From contig NZ_JHVJ01000004.1 in assembly GCF_000620085.1 (NCBI RefSeq), positions 1 through 64,000 of the forward strand: a stretch of DNA of 64,000 nucleotides, written 5' to 3'. The stretch is from Marinobacterium jannaschii DSM 6295. GTDB lineage: Bacteria; Pseudomonadota; Gammaproteobacteria; Pseudomonadales; Balneatricaceae. Shown here in pieces: positions 56,489 through 64,000 of this stretch. The stretch's first letter is position 1, and every line of letters starts with the position of its first letter. Position numbers and translations under genes: made by a program. Below the pieces are notes generated by a model, which worked only from the letters and a program-made list of their open reading frames with translations, did not search any database and had not been told where the DNA came from.

Positions 56489-58141
56489 CTAGTTTGCCGA
56501 TCGGGTAGATGAGATTGTACGGGTCAGCAGGATCACCGGAATAATCCCCACGGCAACGATCAACAGTGCTGCCAGCGCACTCTCTTCCAGCATCTCGTCT
56601 GAAGCAAACTGATAGACATAGGTTGCCAGCGTGTCGTAGTTAAAGGGGCGCAGGATCAAGGTGGCTGGCAGTTCTTTCATGCAATCGACAAAGACCACCA
56701 ATGCAGCGGAGAGTATCCCGCCACGAATCAGAGGCAGGTGTACCTTGATCAATGTCTGCAAGGGTGTCAGTCCCAGTGAGCGTGAGGCCATATCCATACT
56801 TGGTGTGACTTTGTTCAGACTGGATTCGATAGCACCGGTCGATACCGCCAGAAAGCGGACCGAGTAGGCAAAGACGATGGCAAAGCTGGTACCACTGAGC
56901 AGCAGACCACTGGAGATATCAAAGTGGGCGCGCAGGAAGCTGTCGACACTGTTATCGAAGGCGGCCAGCGGGATAACAACTCCTACTGCCAGTACGGCAC
57001 CGGGCATGGCATAACCCAGGCTGGAGAAGTTGCTGGCGGCCGTGAGCGAGCGACGCTGGTGCAGGCGCTTGCTGTAGGCCAGCAGCAGGGCGATCAGGAT
57101 GGTTACCAGTGCAGCGGTGGCTGAGAGATAGAAGCTGTGGCTGGCGTAGGTGAGGAAATCCTCAGTCCAGAGCTGGTCCAGGTGGCGGCTGGCATAGGTC
57201 GCCAACAATGAGACTGGAATCAGGAAGCCTAGTAATACCGGCATGGCGCACAGCAGGGTGGCAACCCAGCCTTTGATACCGCTGAGCTGGAAGGTTTCAA
57301 TCGCCTTATAGCGGTCGCTGGCGTGGAACTGTTTCTGGCGGCGACGGGCAAAGCGCTCCAGCACAATCAGAAGTACCACAAACATCATGGTCAGGCTGGC
57401 GATCTGGGCCGAGCCACCCAGGTTGCCCATATTGAGCCAGGTGTCATAGATGCCGGCACTCATGGTTTTGACCGCAAAGTAATCCACGGTGCCGAAATCG
57501 TTAATGGTCTCCATCGACACCAGTGCCAGTCCGACTGCGATGGCCGGACGGGCGATCGGCAGTGAGATCCGGAAGAAGCTGGTGGTCGGTGTGCAGCCCA
57601 GTAAACGGCTGGCATCGCGCAGGCTGTTACTTTGCTCGAGAAAAGAGGCACGCACCAGCAGGTAGATATAAGGGTAGAGCACCAGCGCCAGCATCAGAGT
57701 CGCGCCGCCTAATGTACGGATGTCCGGAAACCAGTAGTCACGTGCACTGCTCCAGCCAAACAGCTCGCGCAGGAAGATCTGCACCGGGCCGGAATACTCC
57801 AGCAGGTCGGTATAGACGTAGGCGATCACATAGGCAGGGACTGCGAAGGGCAGCATTAGGGCCCATTCAAAGATTCGCTTGCCGGGAAAGCTGCACATGG
57901 TCACCAGCCAGGCAGAAAGCACGCCCATACTGATTGCCAGTACACCGACCCCGGTAATCAGCATCAGGGTGCTGCTGATATAGACCGGCAGTACCGTATC
58001 GACCAGATGGCCCCAGATATTTTCGGTGGGGAAGAGGGCGAGGTAGAACACAGACAACACTGGCAAGGCTACCAGGGACGCAACCAGCCAGGTTGAACCG
58101 TACCAGTGGATCAGGCTGTCGCCTTTTTCACTCTGATCCAT
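56489..58141 (-). CDS. fbpB: ABC transporter permease, ferric-iron (FbpB) type
   Basis: A fused double-domain permease of the iron ABC importer. The 550-residue protein has about 12 helices in two halves, each with an EAA-type loop (DASRLLGCTPTTSFFRISLPIARPA and MASRSLGLTPLQTLIKVHLPL, in separate halves). I chose ATG 58141; the frame is open to a TTG further up but has no start support. It follows fbpA after a hairpin and shares its orientation. Confidence 0.92.
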   Translation of the reverse strand: MDQSEKGDSLIHWYGSTWLVASLVALPVLSVFYLALFPTENIWGHLVDTVLPVYISSTLMLITGVGVLAISMGVLSAWLVTMCSFPGKRIFEWALMLPFAVPAYVIAYVYTDLLEYSGPVQIFLRELFGWSSARDYWFPDIRTLGGATLMLALVLYPYIYLLVRASFLEQSNSLRDASRLLGCTPTTSFFRISLPIARPAIAVGLALVSMETINDFGTVDYFAVKTMSAGIYDTWLNMGNLGGSAQIASLTMMFVVLLIVLERFARRRQKQFHASDRYKAIETFQLSGIKGWVATLLCAMPVLLGFLIPVSLLATYASRHLDQLWTEDFLTYASHSFYLSATAALVTILIALLLAYSKRLHQRRSLTAASNFSSLGYAMPGAVLAVGVVIPLAAFDNSVDSFLRAHFDISSGLLLSGTSFAIVFAYSVRFLAVSTGAIESSLNKVTPSMDMASRSLGLTPLQTLIKVHLPLIRGGILSAALVVFVDCMKELPATLILRPFNYDTLATYVYQFASDEMLEESALAALLIVAVGIIPVILLTRTISSTRSAN

Positions 58142-58203
58142 CGGACTACTGCCTAGTGTGCTGGTAGATGTTGTCAAAACCGCGTACCTCAATAACGACG
58201 AAA

Positions 58204-58231
58204 ACGGTAGCCGCGAAGCGGACTACCGTTA
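58204..58231 (-). terminator. hairpin between fbpA and fbpB
   Basis: On the minus strand AACGGTAG..CCGC-TTC-GCGG..CTACCGTT followed by TT forms an almost perfect hairpin in the fbpA-fbpB gap. As at dctP-dctQ, it would raise the binding protein over the permease. Confidence 0.7.
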
Positions 58232-58266
58232 CTGACAAACTAATGGCCTTGCCGGGTAGGGCGAGG

Positions 58267-59301
58267 TTAGTTGTCGAACTGTACCTGATCAGCCAGTTTG
58301 GCTGCTGCCGAGCGCAGTGATGCGATCTGCTTCAGGCTGATATCATCTTCTTTAAATTCGCCCATATGCTCCTTAATCAACGGGGAGCGTTCGGTGTTCG
58401 GGCGGACTGGGAATTCGAAGTTAACCTCGGCATAGAGACGCTGGGCTTTTTCGCTGCTGAGGAACTCAATCAGCTTAATCGCCGCTTCTTTATGCGGTGC
58501 ATAGCGGGTAACACCGGCACCGGAGATATTCATATGGGCACCGCGATCGGTCTGGTTCGGGAAGATCAGGTTGACGGATTCAGCCCATTTGATCTGCTCT
58601 GGCTTCTTCTCATTGGTAATCATCTTGCCGAAGTAGTAGGAGTTACCCAGAGCCAGGTCACAGACCCCTTCGTTGATCGCTTTTACCTGAGCCCGGTCGT
58701 TACCCTGAGGGCGGCGCGCCAGGTTCTCTTTCAGCGCCAGGGTCCATTGCTTGGCCTCGGCTTCGCCATGGTGGGCGATCATAGAACCAAACAGGGACAG
58801 GTTATAGGTGTGCTTGCCACTGCGGGTACAGATACGGCCCTTCCACTTCGGATCGGCCAGGTCTTCGTAGCGACTGATTTCGCCCGCTTTTACCCGCTCT
58901 TTGGAGGCGTAGATAATACGTGAACGGGAGGTTAGTCCATACCAGCGGTTCTCCGGATCACGGTATTTGGCCGGGATATTCGCTGCCAGGGTATCGCTGC
59001 TGATGGATTGCAGCAGGCCGCGCTCGGATGCATCATACAGCGGTCCTATATCGGAGGTCAGCAGGATATCGGCCGGTGAGTTCTTGCCTTCATGCTTCAG
59101 GCGCTCCAGCAGGCCTTTCTTGGAGAAGACCACATTGGCTTTAATGCCGGTCTCTTCGGTAAAGGCATTGAGCAGGGGCTTGATCAGGAAAGCCTGACGG
59201 AATGAGTAGATGTTAACTTCATCGGCTGCCTGAGCTACAGGCGCGAGGGTTGCCGCGGTGAGGCTGAGGGCCAGCAGGGCGTTCTTAGCGTATCGCATCA
59301 T
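58267..59301 (-). CDS. fbpA: periplasmic ferric-iron-binding protein (FbpA type)
   Basis: The solute-binding protein of an iron ABC importer. The 344-residue protein has a signal peptide cleaved near VAQA-AD (about residue 26). It is the FutA/FbpA type: VNIYSFRQAFLIKPLLNAF at the mature start and GNSYYFGKM, with the adjacent tyrosines Tyr222-Tyr223 that ligate Fe3+. An in-frame ATG one codon later is equally possible. A sigma-70 promoter and a Fur-like palindrome precede it. Confidence 0.92.
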   Translation of the reverse strand: MMRYAKNALLALSLTAATLAPVAQAADEVNIYSFRQAFLIKPLLNAFTEETGIKANVVFSKKGLLERLKHEGKNSPADILLTSDIGPLYDASERGLLQSISSDTLAANIPAKYRDPENRWYGLTSRSRIIYASKERVKAGEISRYEDLADPKWKGRICTRSGKHTYNLSLFGSMIAHHGEAEAKQWTLALKENLARRPQGNDRAQVKAINEGVCDLALGNSYYFGKMITNEKKPEQIKWAESVNLIFPNQTDRGAHMNISGAGVTRYAPHKEAAIKLIEFLSSEKAQRLYAEVNFEFPVRPNTERSPLIKEHMGEFKEDDISLKQIASLRSAAAKLADQVQFDN

Positions 59302-59337
59302 AGTTACAACATTCCGAAGCAGGTTTACAAAGAGTAA

Positions 59338-59396
59338 TGCGAATAATTCTTGTTTGTTCTCAGGCTAAAGTCAATCTTTTCTGAGTTTTATTCTCA
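59338..59396 (-). promoter_or_regulatory. fbpA promoter with possible Fur sites
   Basis: On the minus strand TTGACT (59369-59374) and AAGAAT (59346-59351) are 17 bp apart. TGAGTTTTATTCTCA (59382-59396, palindromic ends) and GAATAATTC, near the -10, resemble Fur boxes. By eye they match about 9-10 of 14 consensus positions. Iron repression would fit the gene products. Confidence 0.5.
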
Positions 59397-59445
59397 ATTG
59401 CGTTTGCATCATTGATAGAGGTCAAACGAGTCAATAAGCCTGTCA

Positions 59446-60162
59446 TCAGATCAGTGGGAATAGCCGCGCCAGCAGCACAGGCACTGCATTTTCAACCCGC
59501 AGGATACGCTGACCAATATGGATCGATGCAAACCCTGCGGCATTGAGCTTCTCGACTTCGTAGGGGATAAAGCCACCCTCAGGGCCGATCGCCAGTGTGG
59601 TGTGTTGATCCGATGGTGGCGGGCAGGCCGATGCCCCGTAAGGGTGGGCAATCAGGGCGCGAGTATCAGCGGCAATATCCGGCAGCTCATCCTCGACAAA
59701 AGGCTTGAAGCGCTTACGCAGATGAACTTCGGGTATCAGGGTATCGCCAGCCTGTTCCAGTCCCAGCAGCAGCTGCTCTTCGATCGCCCCGGGTTGCAAT
59801 AAGGGTGTCGACCAGTAGCTTTTATCGACCCGATAGGAGTTGATCAGGTAGATCTGTTTGACGCCCATGGCGGTGATGGTTTGCAGGGTGCGCTTAAGCA
59901 TCTTGGGACGCGGCAGGGCTAACAGTAATGTCGCAGGTAGCGGTGCGGGAGGCTGTCTCTCCAGCGCGACCTCCAGCGTCACCTGTTGATCGCCGATTGC
60001 GGTGACAGTGGCGGTACCGGTCTCGCCGTTCAGCCGGCCAACCCGGAGCTGCTCACCGACTTCGGGCTTATGCACCAGGCTGATATGGGTATAGCGACGG
60101 TCACTGAGTCGGGCCGTCGTCGGGGCGATAAAGTCGGCGTCAAACAGCAGGATCAGATTCAT
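59446..60162 (-). CDS. rsmE: 16S rRNA m3U1498 methyltransferase
   Basis: RsmE methylates N3 of U1498 in 16S rRNA. The 238-residue protein has an N-terminal PUA-like domain and a C-terminal SPOUT knot with LAIGPEGGFIPYEVE (about 189-203) and LGQRILRVENAV-like GQRILRVENAVPVLL. Length fits the family. Confidence 0.95.
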   Translation of the reverse strand: MNLILLFDADFIAPTTARLSDRRYTHISLVHKPEVGEQLRVGRLNGETGTATVTAIGDQQVTLEVALERQPPAPLPATLLLALPRPKMLKRTLQTITAMGVKQIYLINSYRVDKSYWSTPLLQPGAIEEQLLLGLEQAGDTLIPEVHLRKRFKPFVEDELPDIAADTRALIAHPYGASACPPPSDQHTTLAIGPEGGFIPYEVEKLNAAGFASIHIGQRILRVENAVPVLLARLFPLI

Positions 60163-60374
60163 ATTGCAGCCCGGTGAGAAAAGGGCGTCATTGTAGATCA
60201 GAGTTGTGCCAGGGGCGAGGTTGACAGGGGCTGTTTATCAGGACAACAGTCTGTTCGTCTTAGATGAATACAGGTAGCGCTGAAAAGCAGTTAAAATTGA
60301 CCTGTTCCCTCCTTTCAATCACAAGTGCTTTAGCCATGTTGCTATGAAATGCAGCGCGCTGACAGAGACTCCCT

Positions 60375-61739
60375 ATGCCCGTAAAAACTGATCTGTTAAA
60401 GGATTCGATTGGCTCCGTGCTGGTTCGAATGACCCTGCCGATGATGATGGGGATAGTCAGCCTGATGCTGTTCAATATTGCTGATGTCTATTTTGTCGGG
60501 CAGCTGGGTACTGCACCACTGGCGGCGCTTGGCTTTACCTTTCCGGTGACGTTCAGTGTGGTCAGTCTGGCGATCGGCCTGGGCATCGGTACCTCGGCGA
60601 CACTGGCAAAGCTGATTGGTAGTGGTGATCAGGCTCAGGCCAGCTCTCTGTCCAGTGATAATCTGTTATTGGCGGCACTGCTGACACTGCTAATCGCCGC
60701 AGGAATGCAATTGCTCAGTGCTCCGCTGTTCACCCTGATGGGAGCGCCGTCCACGTTGTTGGTTACGATTCAGGAATATATGTCAATTTGGCTCTTGGGA
60801 GCGGTGTTCCTGGTGGTCAATATGGTGGCAAACAGTTCCATGCGAGCCAGCGGTGATACGAAAACGCCGGCGAAGATAATGGCATTCTCCTCTGTGCTTA
60901 ACCTGATACTTGATCCGTTACTAATTTTCGGCTGGGGGCCGGTACCGGCGCTGGGCATACAGGGGGCGGCGATAGCCAGTGTCATTGCCTGGGGGATTAC
61001 CACGCTGATGGCCCTGCATATCCTCTACCATCACAAAAAGCTGCTGATCCTGCAGGCGCTGGAGCTGACGCGTCTGCGCCGTCACTGGCTGAAGGTGATG
61101 AAGATCGGTTTACCTGCGGCGCTTTCCAATATGATGACTCCGCTGGCCAGTGGTGTCCTGACAGCGGTTGTTGCCAGTTATGGCGCTGAGGCGGTCGCGG
61201 CCTTTGGGGTGGGCACCCGGCTGGAGTCTCTCTCGCTGCTGGCCTGCCTGGCGTTGTCTATGACTCTGCCGCCCTTTATCAGTCAGAACTATGGTGCTGG
61301 TCAGACGGCGCGTGTTGCCCGGGCATGGTTGCTGTCGGTGCGCTTTGCCCTGGTTCTGCAGGCCGTGATCTATCTGCTGCTGATATTGTCGGCGGGTACG
61401 GTCGCCCGTTTGTTTAGTGATCAGGCTGAGGTGCAGGAGCTGATTCGGCTCTGGATCTGGATTGTGCCGCTGGGCTTTGGTTTTCAGGCGGTGACCTTCC
61501 TTTCGGCTTCCAGCTTCAATGCTCTGCATCAGCCCATGCGGGCGATGCGGATCAGCGTGACCCGCCTGTTTCTGCTTTATGTTCCACTGGCCTGGCTGGG
61601 TGGTTACCTGGCCGGGTTGCAGGGCATGTTTATCGGCCTGGTGGTGGCGAATATGCTGACTGCAGCAGTGGCCGCCTTCTGGATCAGGCGCCACCTCAAT
61701 CGCCTGGCGGATTCTGTCGCGACTCAGGAATCGTCATAA
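60375..61739 (+). CDS. MATE-family efflux transporter
   Basis: This is a multidrug and toxin extrusion transporter, normally driven by sodium or protons. The 454-residue protein has 12 helices in two six-helix halves. Family features include MTLPMMMGIVSLMLFNIADVYFVGQLG near the N-terminus, MRASGDTKTPAKIM near 157-170 and FISQNYGAGQTAR near 302-314. Substrate cannot be told from sequence. Neighbours are unrelated. Confidence 0.93.
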   Translation: MPVKTDLLKDSIGSVLVRMTLPMMMGIVSLMLFNIADVYFVGQLGTAPLAALGFTFPVTFSVVSLAIGLGIGTSATLAKLIGSGDQAQASSLSSDNLLLAALLTLLIAAGMQLLSAPLFTLMGAPSTLLVTIQEYMSIWLLGAVFLVVNMVANSSMRASGDTKTPAKIMAFSSVLNLILDPLLIFGWGPVPALGIQGAAIASVIAWGITTLMALHILYHHKKLLILQALELTRLRRHWLKVMKIGLPAALSNMMTPLASGVLTAVVASYGAEAVAAFGVGTRLESLSLLACLALSMTLPPFISQNYGAGQTARVARAWLLSVRFALVLQAVIYLLLILSAGTVARLFSDQAEVQELIRLWIWIVPLGFGFQAVTFLSASSFNALHQPMRAMRISVTRLFLLYVPLAWLGGYLAGLQGMFIGLVVANMLTAAVAAFWIRRHLNRLADSVATQESS

Positions 61740-61983
61740 GTATCCACAAAGGCTGTCATTGATTGTTCATATCCCGTTTGTAGTCTGAACTGACCCGGCG
61801 ATAGATCGAGATATCCGGCTGTCAAACTGATCTTAATGATCAGGGTCAGCAGAAATAGCGACCAAAGTTATATTATTTAACTGCGCTGTTGGTATTATGA
61901 TCAGCTGAGGTCAAGGAACGTACCAATAAAAGATAACAACTACAAAAATACAATTCACAACATATACCTGAAGGGATGTGAAT

Positions 61984-62733
61984 ATGAGTCAGAAAATTGC
62001 TCTCGTAACAGGTGGTACCGGTGGTCTGGGTACTGCAATTTGTCGCTCGCTGGCTGATGCGGGCTTTAAGGTTGTTGCTGGCTATAACAGCGGCGGTAAC
62101 CATGAGAAGGCTTTGGCCTGGCAAGAGCAACAGAAAAAGGATGGCTACGATATTCTGGTAGCCTATGGTGATGTGACGAATGCCGACTCTTGTGCCGAGT
62201 GTATTAACACGGTGGCTGAAGTTGCCGGCGGCGGCGTGGATATTCTGGTTAACAATGCCGGTATTACCCGCGATGGCCAGTTCAAGAAGATGAGCTGGGA
62301 GCAGTGGGACGAAGTCCTGAGTGCAAACCTGGATTCCATGTTCCATATGACCCGCCTGGTGATCAATGGCATGATCGACAAGGGCTGGGGCCGCGTGATC
62401 AATATCTCCTCTGTAAATGCCCAGAAAGGCCAGTTTGGTCAGTGTAACTACTCTGCTGCAAAAGCGGGTATCCACGGCTTTACTAAGGCTCTGGCGCAGG
62501 AAGTTGCCCGTAAGGGCGTGACAGTTAACACTGTATCTCCGGGCTATATCAAAACCGCTATGGTGGCTAAAATCGCTCAGGAAGTTCAGGATCAGATCTG
62601 TTCCGGTATTCCTGTTGGCCGCTTTGGTACCCCTGAAGAGATCGGTCGCACTGTATCCTTCCTGGTTGATGACCAGTCTGGCTACATCACCGGCGCGGAC
62701 CTTTCCGTCAACGGTGGTCTGCATATGTCCTGA
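61984..62733 (+). CDS. phaB: acetoacetyl-CoA reductase
   Basis: PhaB reduces acetoacetyl-CoA to (R)-3-hydroxybutyryl-CoA with NADPH, for polyhydroxybutyrate storage. The 249-residue short-chain dehydrogenase has the cofactor loop TGGTGGLG (9-16), NNAG (90-93), Ser143, Tyr156 and Lys160 (NYSAAK), and a GRVINISSVNAQKGQFGQ stretch typical of PhaB rather than FabG. I chose ATG 61984, 7 bp after AAGGGA. No other pha gene lies nearby in the window. Confidence 0.93.
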   Translation: MSQKIALVTGGTGGLGTAICRSLADAGFKVVAGYNSGGNHEKALAWQEQQKKDGYDILVAYGDVTNADSCAECINTVAEVAGGGVDILVNNAGITRDGQFKKMSWEQWDEVLSANLDSMFHMTRLVINGMIDKGWGRVINISSVNAQKGQFGQCNYSAAKAGIHGFTKALAQEVARKGVTVNTVSPGYIKTAMVAKIAQEVQDQICSGIPVGRFGTPEEIGRTVSFLVDDQSGYITGADLSVNGGLHMS

Positions 62734-62750
62734 TCTGCGGATCAGAACAA

Positions 62751-62780
62751 AAAAAGCCAGCGCTTGCGCTGGCTTTTTTA
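62751..62780 (+). terminator. terminator after phaB
   Basis: AAAAAGCCAGCG-CTTG-CGCTGGCTTTTTT, a strong hairpin with flanking A and T tracts. Confidence 0.92.
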
Positions 62781-62858
62781 TGTCTGCTCTATTGGTATCA
62801 GGCCACTGGCCTGGTCTGAAGTCGTGCCACCTCGGTGTTGACCGAGCCAGCCTTAAGG

Positions 62859-64000
62859 TTACTCCAGCTCGTTCAGCAGGCTGGTAAAGCGCTGTTCGAG
62901 GTCTTCAAAGCAGCTGCTGAACGCAGCGCATTGCCACTCGTATTCCAGTTTCTTTATCGCCGTCAAATCGGGCGATTCATCCTGCTGTGCCAGCGCCTGT
63001 TGCAGCCGCTGCATCTGATATTCCATTCGCAGGGCCTGATCTTCAATCGGGGAAGGTCGGTTAAGCGCGATTTCCAGCCGGATGCAAAGCTGTCTCAGCA
63101 CCGGTTCCTGTTCGGCGACAGCTTGTTCCAGCTGTTCCGGAGCTTCGGCCAACTGGGCCAGCAGATTATAGCGCTGCTGCATCAGCGGGGCATAAGTCGC
63201 CGGCAAGGTATCAAGCTGTTGCTTTTCAGCATCCAGGCGGCTGTCCAGATCGCCGCTGTGGCCCTCAAGCAGGGCAGCTTCGATTTGCTGACACAGTTCG
63301 ATTTTCTGCTCAAGCGTTCGGAATTCGCAACTCTGCAGGGAGGCCATGGCGCTCTCCTGCTGATCGATAAACGCGAGTGCGGCATCAAAGCGCTTGCTGA
63401 GCTGGTTATCGACTTCGTGGCCCTCTTTGCTCAGTTCGCCCAGCTGGCTTTTCGCCTGCAGCAGCTGCTGCTGCATCTGGGTCAGGCCGTGTGGGGTTTC
63501 CTGCAGGGTATCCAGCTGATCGCAGATGGCGTTAACCTGCTCGCGAACCGATTGTTTCTGATCCGAATGCTGGCGACGTTGCTGGTGGTAGAGGTCAAAC
63601 AGCTGGTTGCAGTACTGGCGGAACTCAGACCAGAGTTTTCGTTCCTGGCTGTGGAAGGTGGCACCGGCCTGCTTCCACTGGTGCTGCAATTGCTTGGCTT
63701 CTTCGGTCGCCGCGGCCAGGTCTTCGCTGTCCAGCAATTGCCGGGCCTGCTCGACCAGCACCTGCTTGCTGTCACGGTTCTTTTCGCGAAACGCCTTGAA
63801 AGGGGTTTCCAGGCTTTGCAGTAGCTTATTAAAGCGCTCCTGCGCCTTTTTGCCCGGGGCGCGGTCCACCGGGCTGAAGTTACGCCACTCAGACTTTGCC
63901 ACCTTAAGGATCTCTTCCAGGGCCTTCCAGTCAACCTGATCCCAGTCGATGCTGTTCAGGTAACCTTCAAGCTGCTGGCAGATCTCTTTACGGGCTGCAA
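62859..64000 (-). CDS. DUF349 domain-containing protein (partial, N-terminus missing)
   Basis: The protein is rich in Gln, Glu, Leu and Arg and largely helical, with repeats of the DUF349 type (WRNFSPVDRAPGKKAQERFNKLL, then FHSQERKLWSEFRQYCNQLF). Function is unknown in this family; coiled-coil structure is likely. The frame stays open through the right edge (upstream residues read ...EILKVAKSEWRN), so the gene continues beyond the window. The apparent GTG at 63902 is internal. Confidence 0.85.
   Translation of the reverse strand, partial: AARKEICQQLEGYLNSIDWDQVDWKALEEILKVAKSEWRNFSPVDRAPGKKAQERFNKLLQSLETPFKAFREKNRDSKQVLVEQARQLLDSEDLAAATEEAKQLQHQWKQAGATFHSQERKLWSEFRQYCNQLFDLYHQQRRQHSDQKQSVREQVNAICDQLDTLQETPHGLTQMQQQLLQAKSQLGELSKEGHEVDNQLSKRFDAALAFIDQQESAMASLQSCEFRTLEQKIELCQQIEAALLEGHSGDLDSRLDAEKQQLDTLPATYAPLMQQRYNLLAQLAEAPEQLEQAVAEQEPVLRQLCIRLEIALNRPSPIEDQALRMEYQMQRLQQALAQQDESPDLTAIKKLEYEWQCAAFSSCFEDLEQRFTSLLNELE

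Noticed and set aside
62835-63824. 329-codon plus-strand frame opposite the DUF349 gene
   Set aside because: Its Leu/Gln-rich sequence is the complement of Gln/Glu-rich helices; the DUF349 frame runs on to the window edge and fits the family.

Overview
This window is chromosomal DNA from a gammaproteobacterium outside the Enterobacterales. Three things point that way: a complete mraZ-to-lpxC-to-secA division and cell-wall cluster, a petABC cytochrome bc1 operon joined to sspAB, and a pilABCD block beside nadC and ampD. TRAP uptake, a PhaB-type acetoacetyl-CoA reductase and LrgAB suggest a marine heterotroph. My best guess is an Oceanospirillales-like genome; this is inferred from gene content and order only.

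Layout. 1-1560 holds the end of an rRNA operon (23S 3' end, 5S, terminator), what looks like a decayed second 5S gene with its own terminator, a diverged pair of hairpin-containing repeats, and a TPP riboswitch. 1563-4300 is thiD-thiC under that riboswitch. 4400-9930 is a small membrane protein, a TakP-like TRAP transporter (dctPQM) and a Cache-domain histidine kinase with a NarL-type regulator. 9969-13311 holds a purine permease with a long leader, then a Gdt1 cation exporter with lrgAB. 13400-19690 holds zapE, rplM-rpsI, petABC, sspA and sspB. 19742-23107, on the minus strand, holds lpoA, yraN, diaA and a dolP-like lipoprotein. 23143-24433 holds rsmI and the RNase P RNA gene.

24605-45545 is an uninterrupted division and peptidoglycan cluster: mraZ, rsmH, ftsL, ftsI, murE, murF, mraY, murD, ftsW, murG, murC, ddlB, ftsQ, ftsA, ftsZ, lpxC and secA. 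A promoter and three in-phase MraZ operator repeats precede mraZ. Most genes overlap or nearly touch. 45658-48628 holds argJ, a Nudix-ThiE-like fusion, yacG and coaE. 48632-53072 is the type IV pilus set pilD, pilC, pilB and a divergent pilA. An orphan small protein, nadC and ampD follow. 55376-59301 is a ferric-iron-type ABC transporter in two convergent units with a possible Fur site. The window ends with rsmE, a MATE exporter, phaB and a truncated DUF349 gene.

Most of the window is conserved housekeeping DNA and I see no new defence, mobile or biosynthetic system. No tRNA, insertion sequence, prophage or CRISPR array was found. The points most worth a second look are the 5S-like relic, the paired structured repeats, the multi-hairpin leader of the purine permease, the short upstream ORF at zapE, two orphan small membrane proteins, and the Nudix-ThiE-like fusion with altered ThiE motifs.
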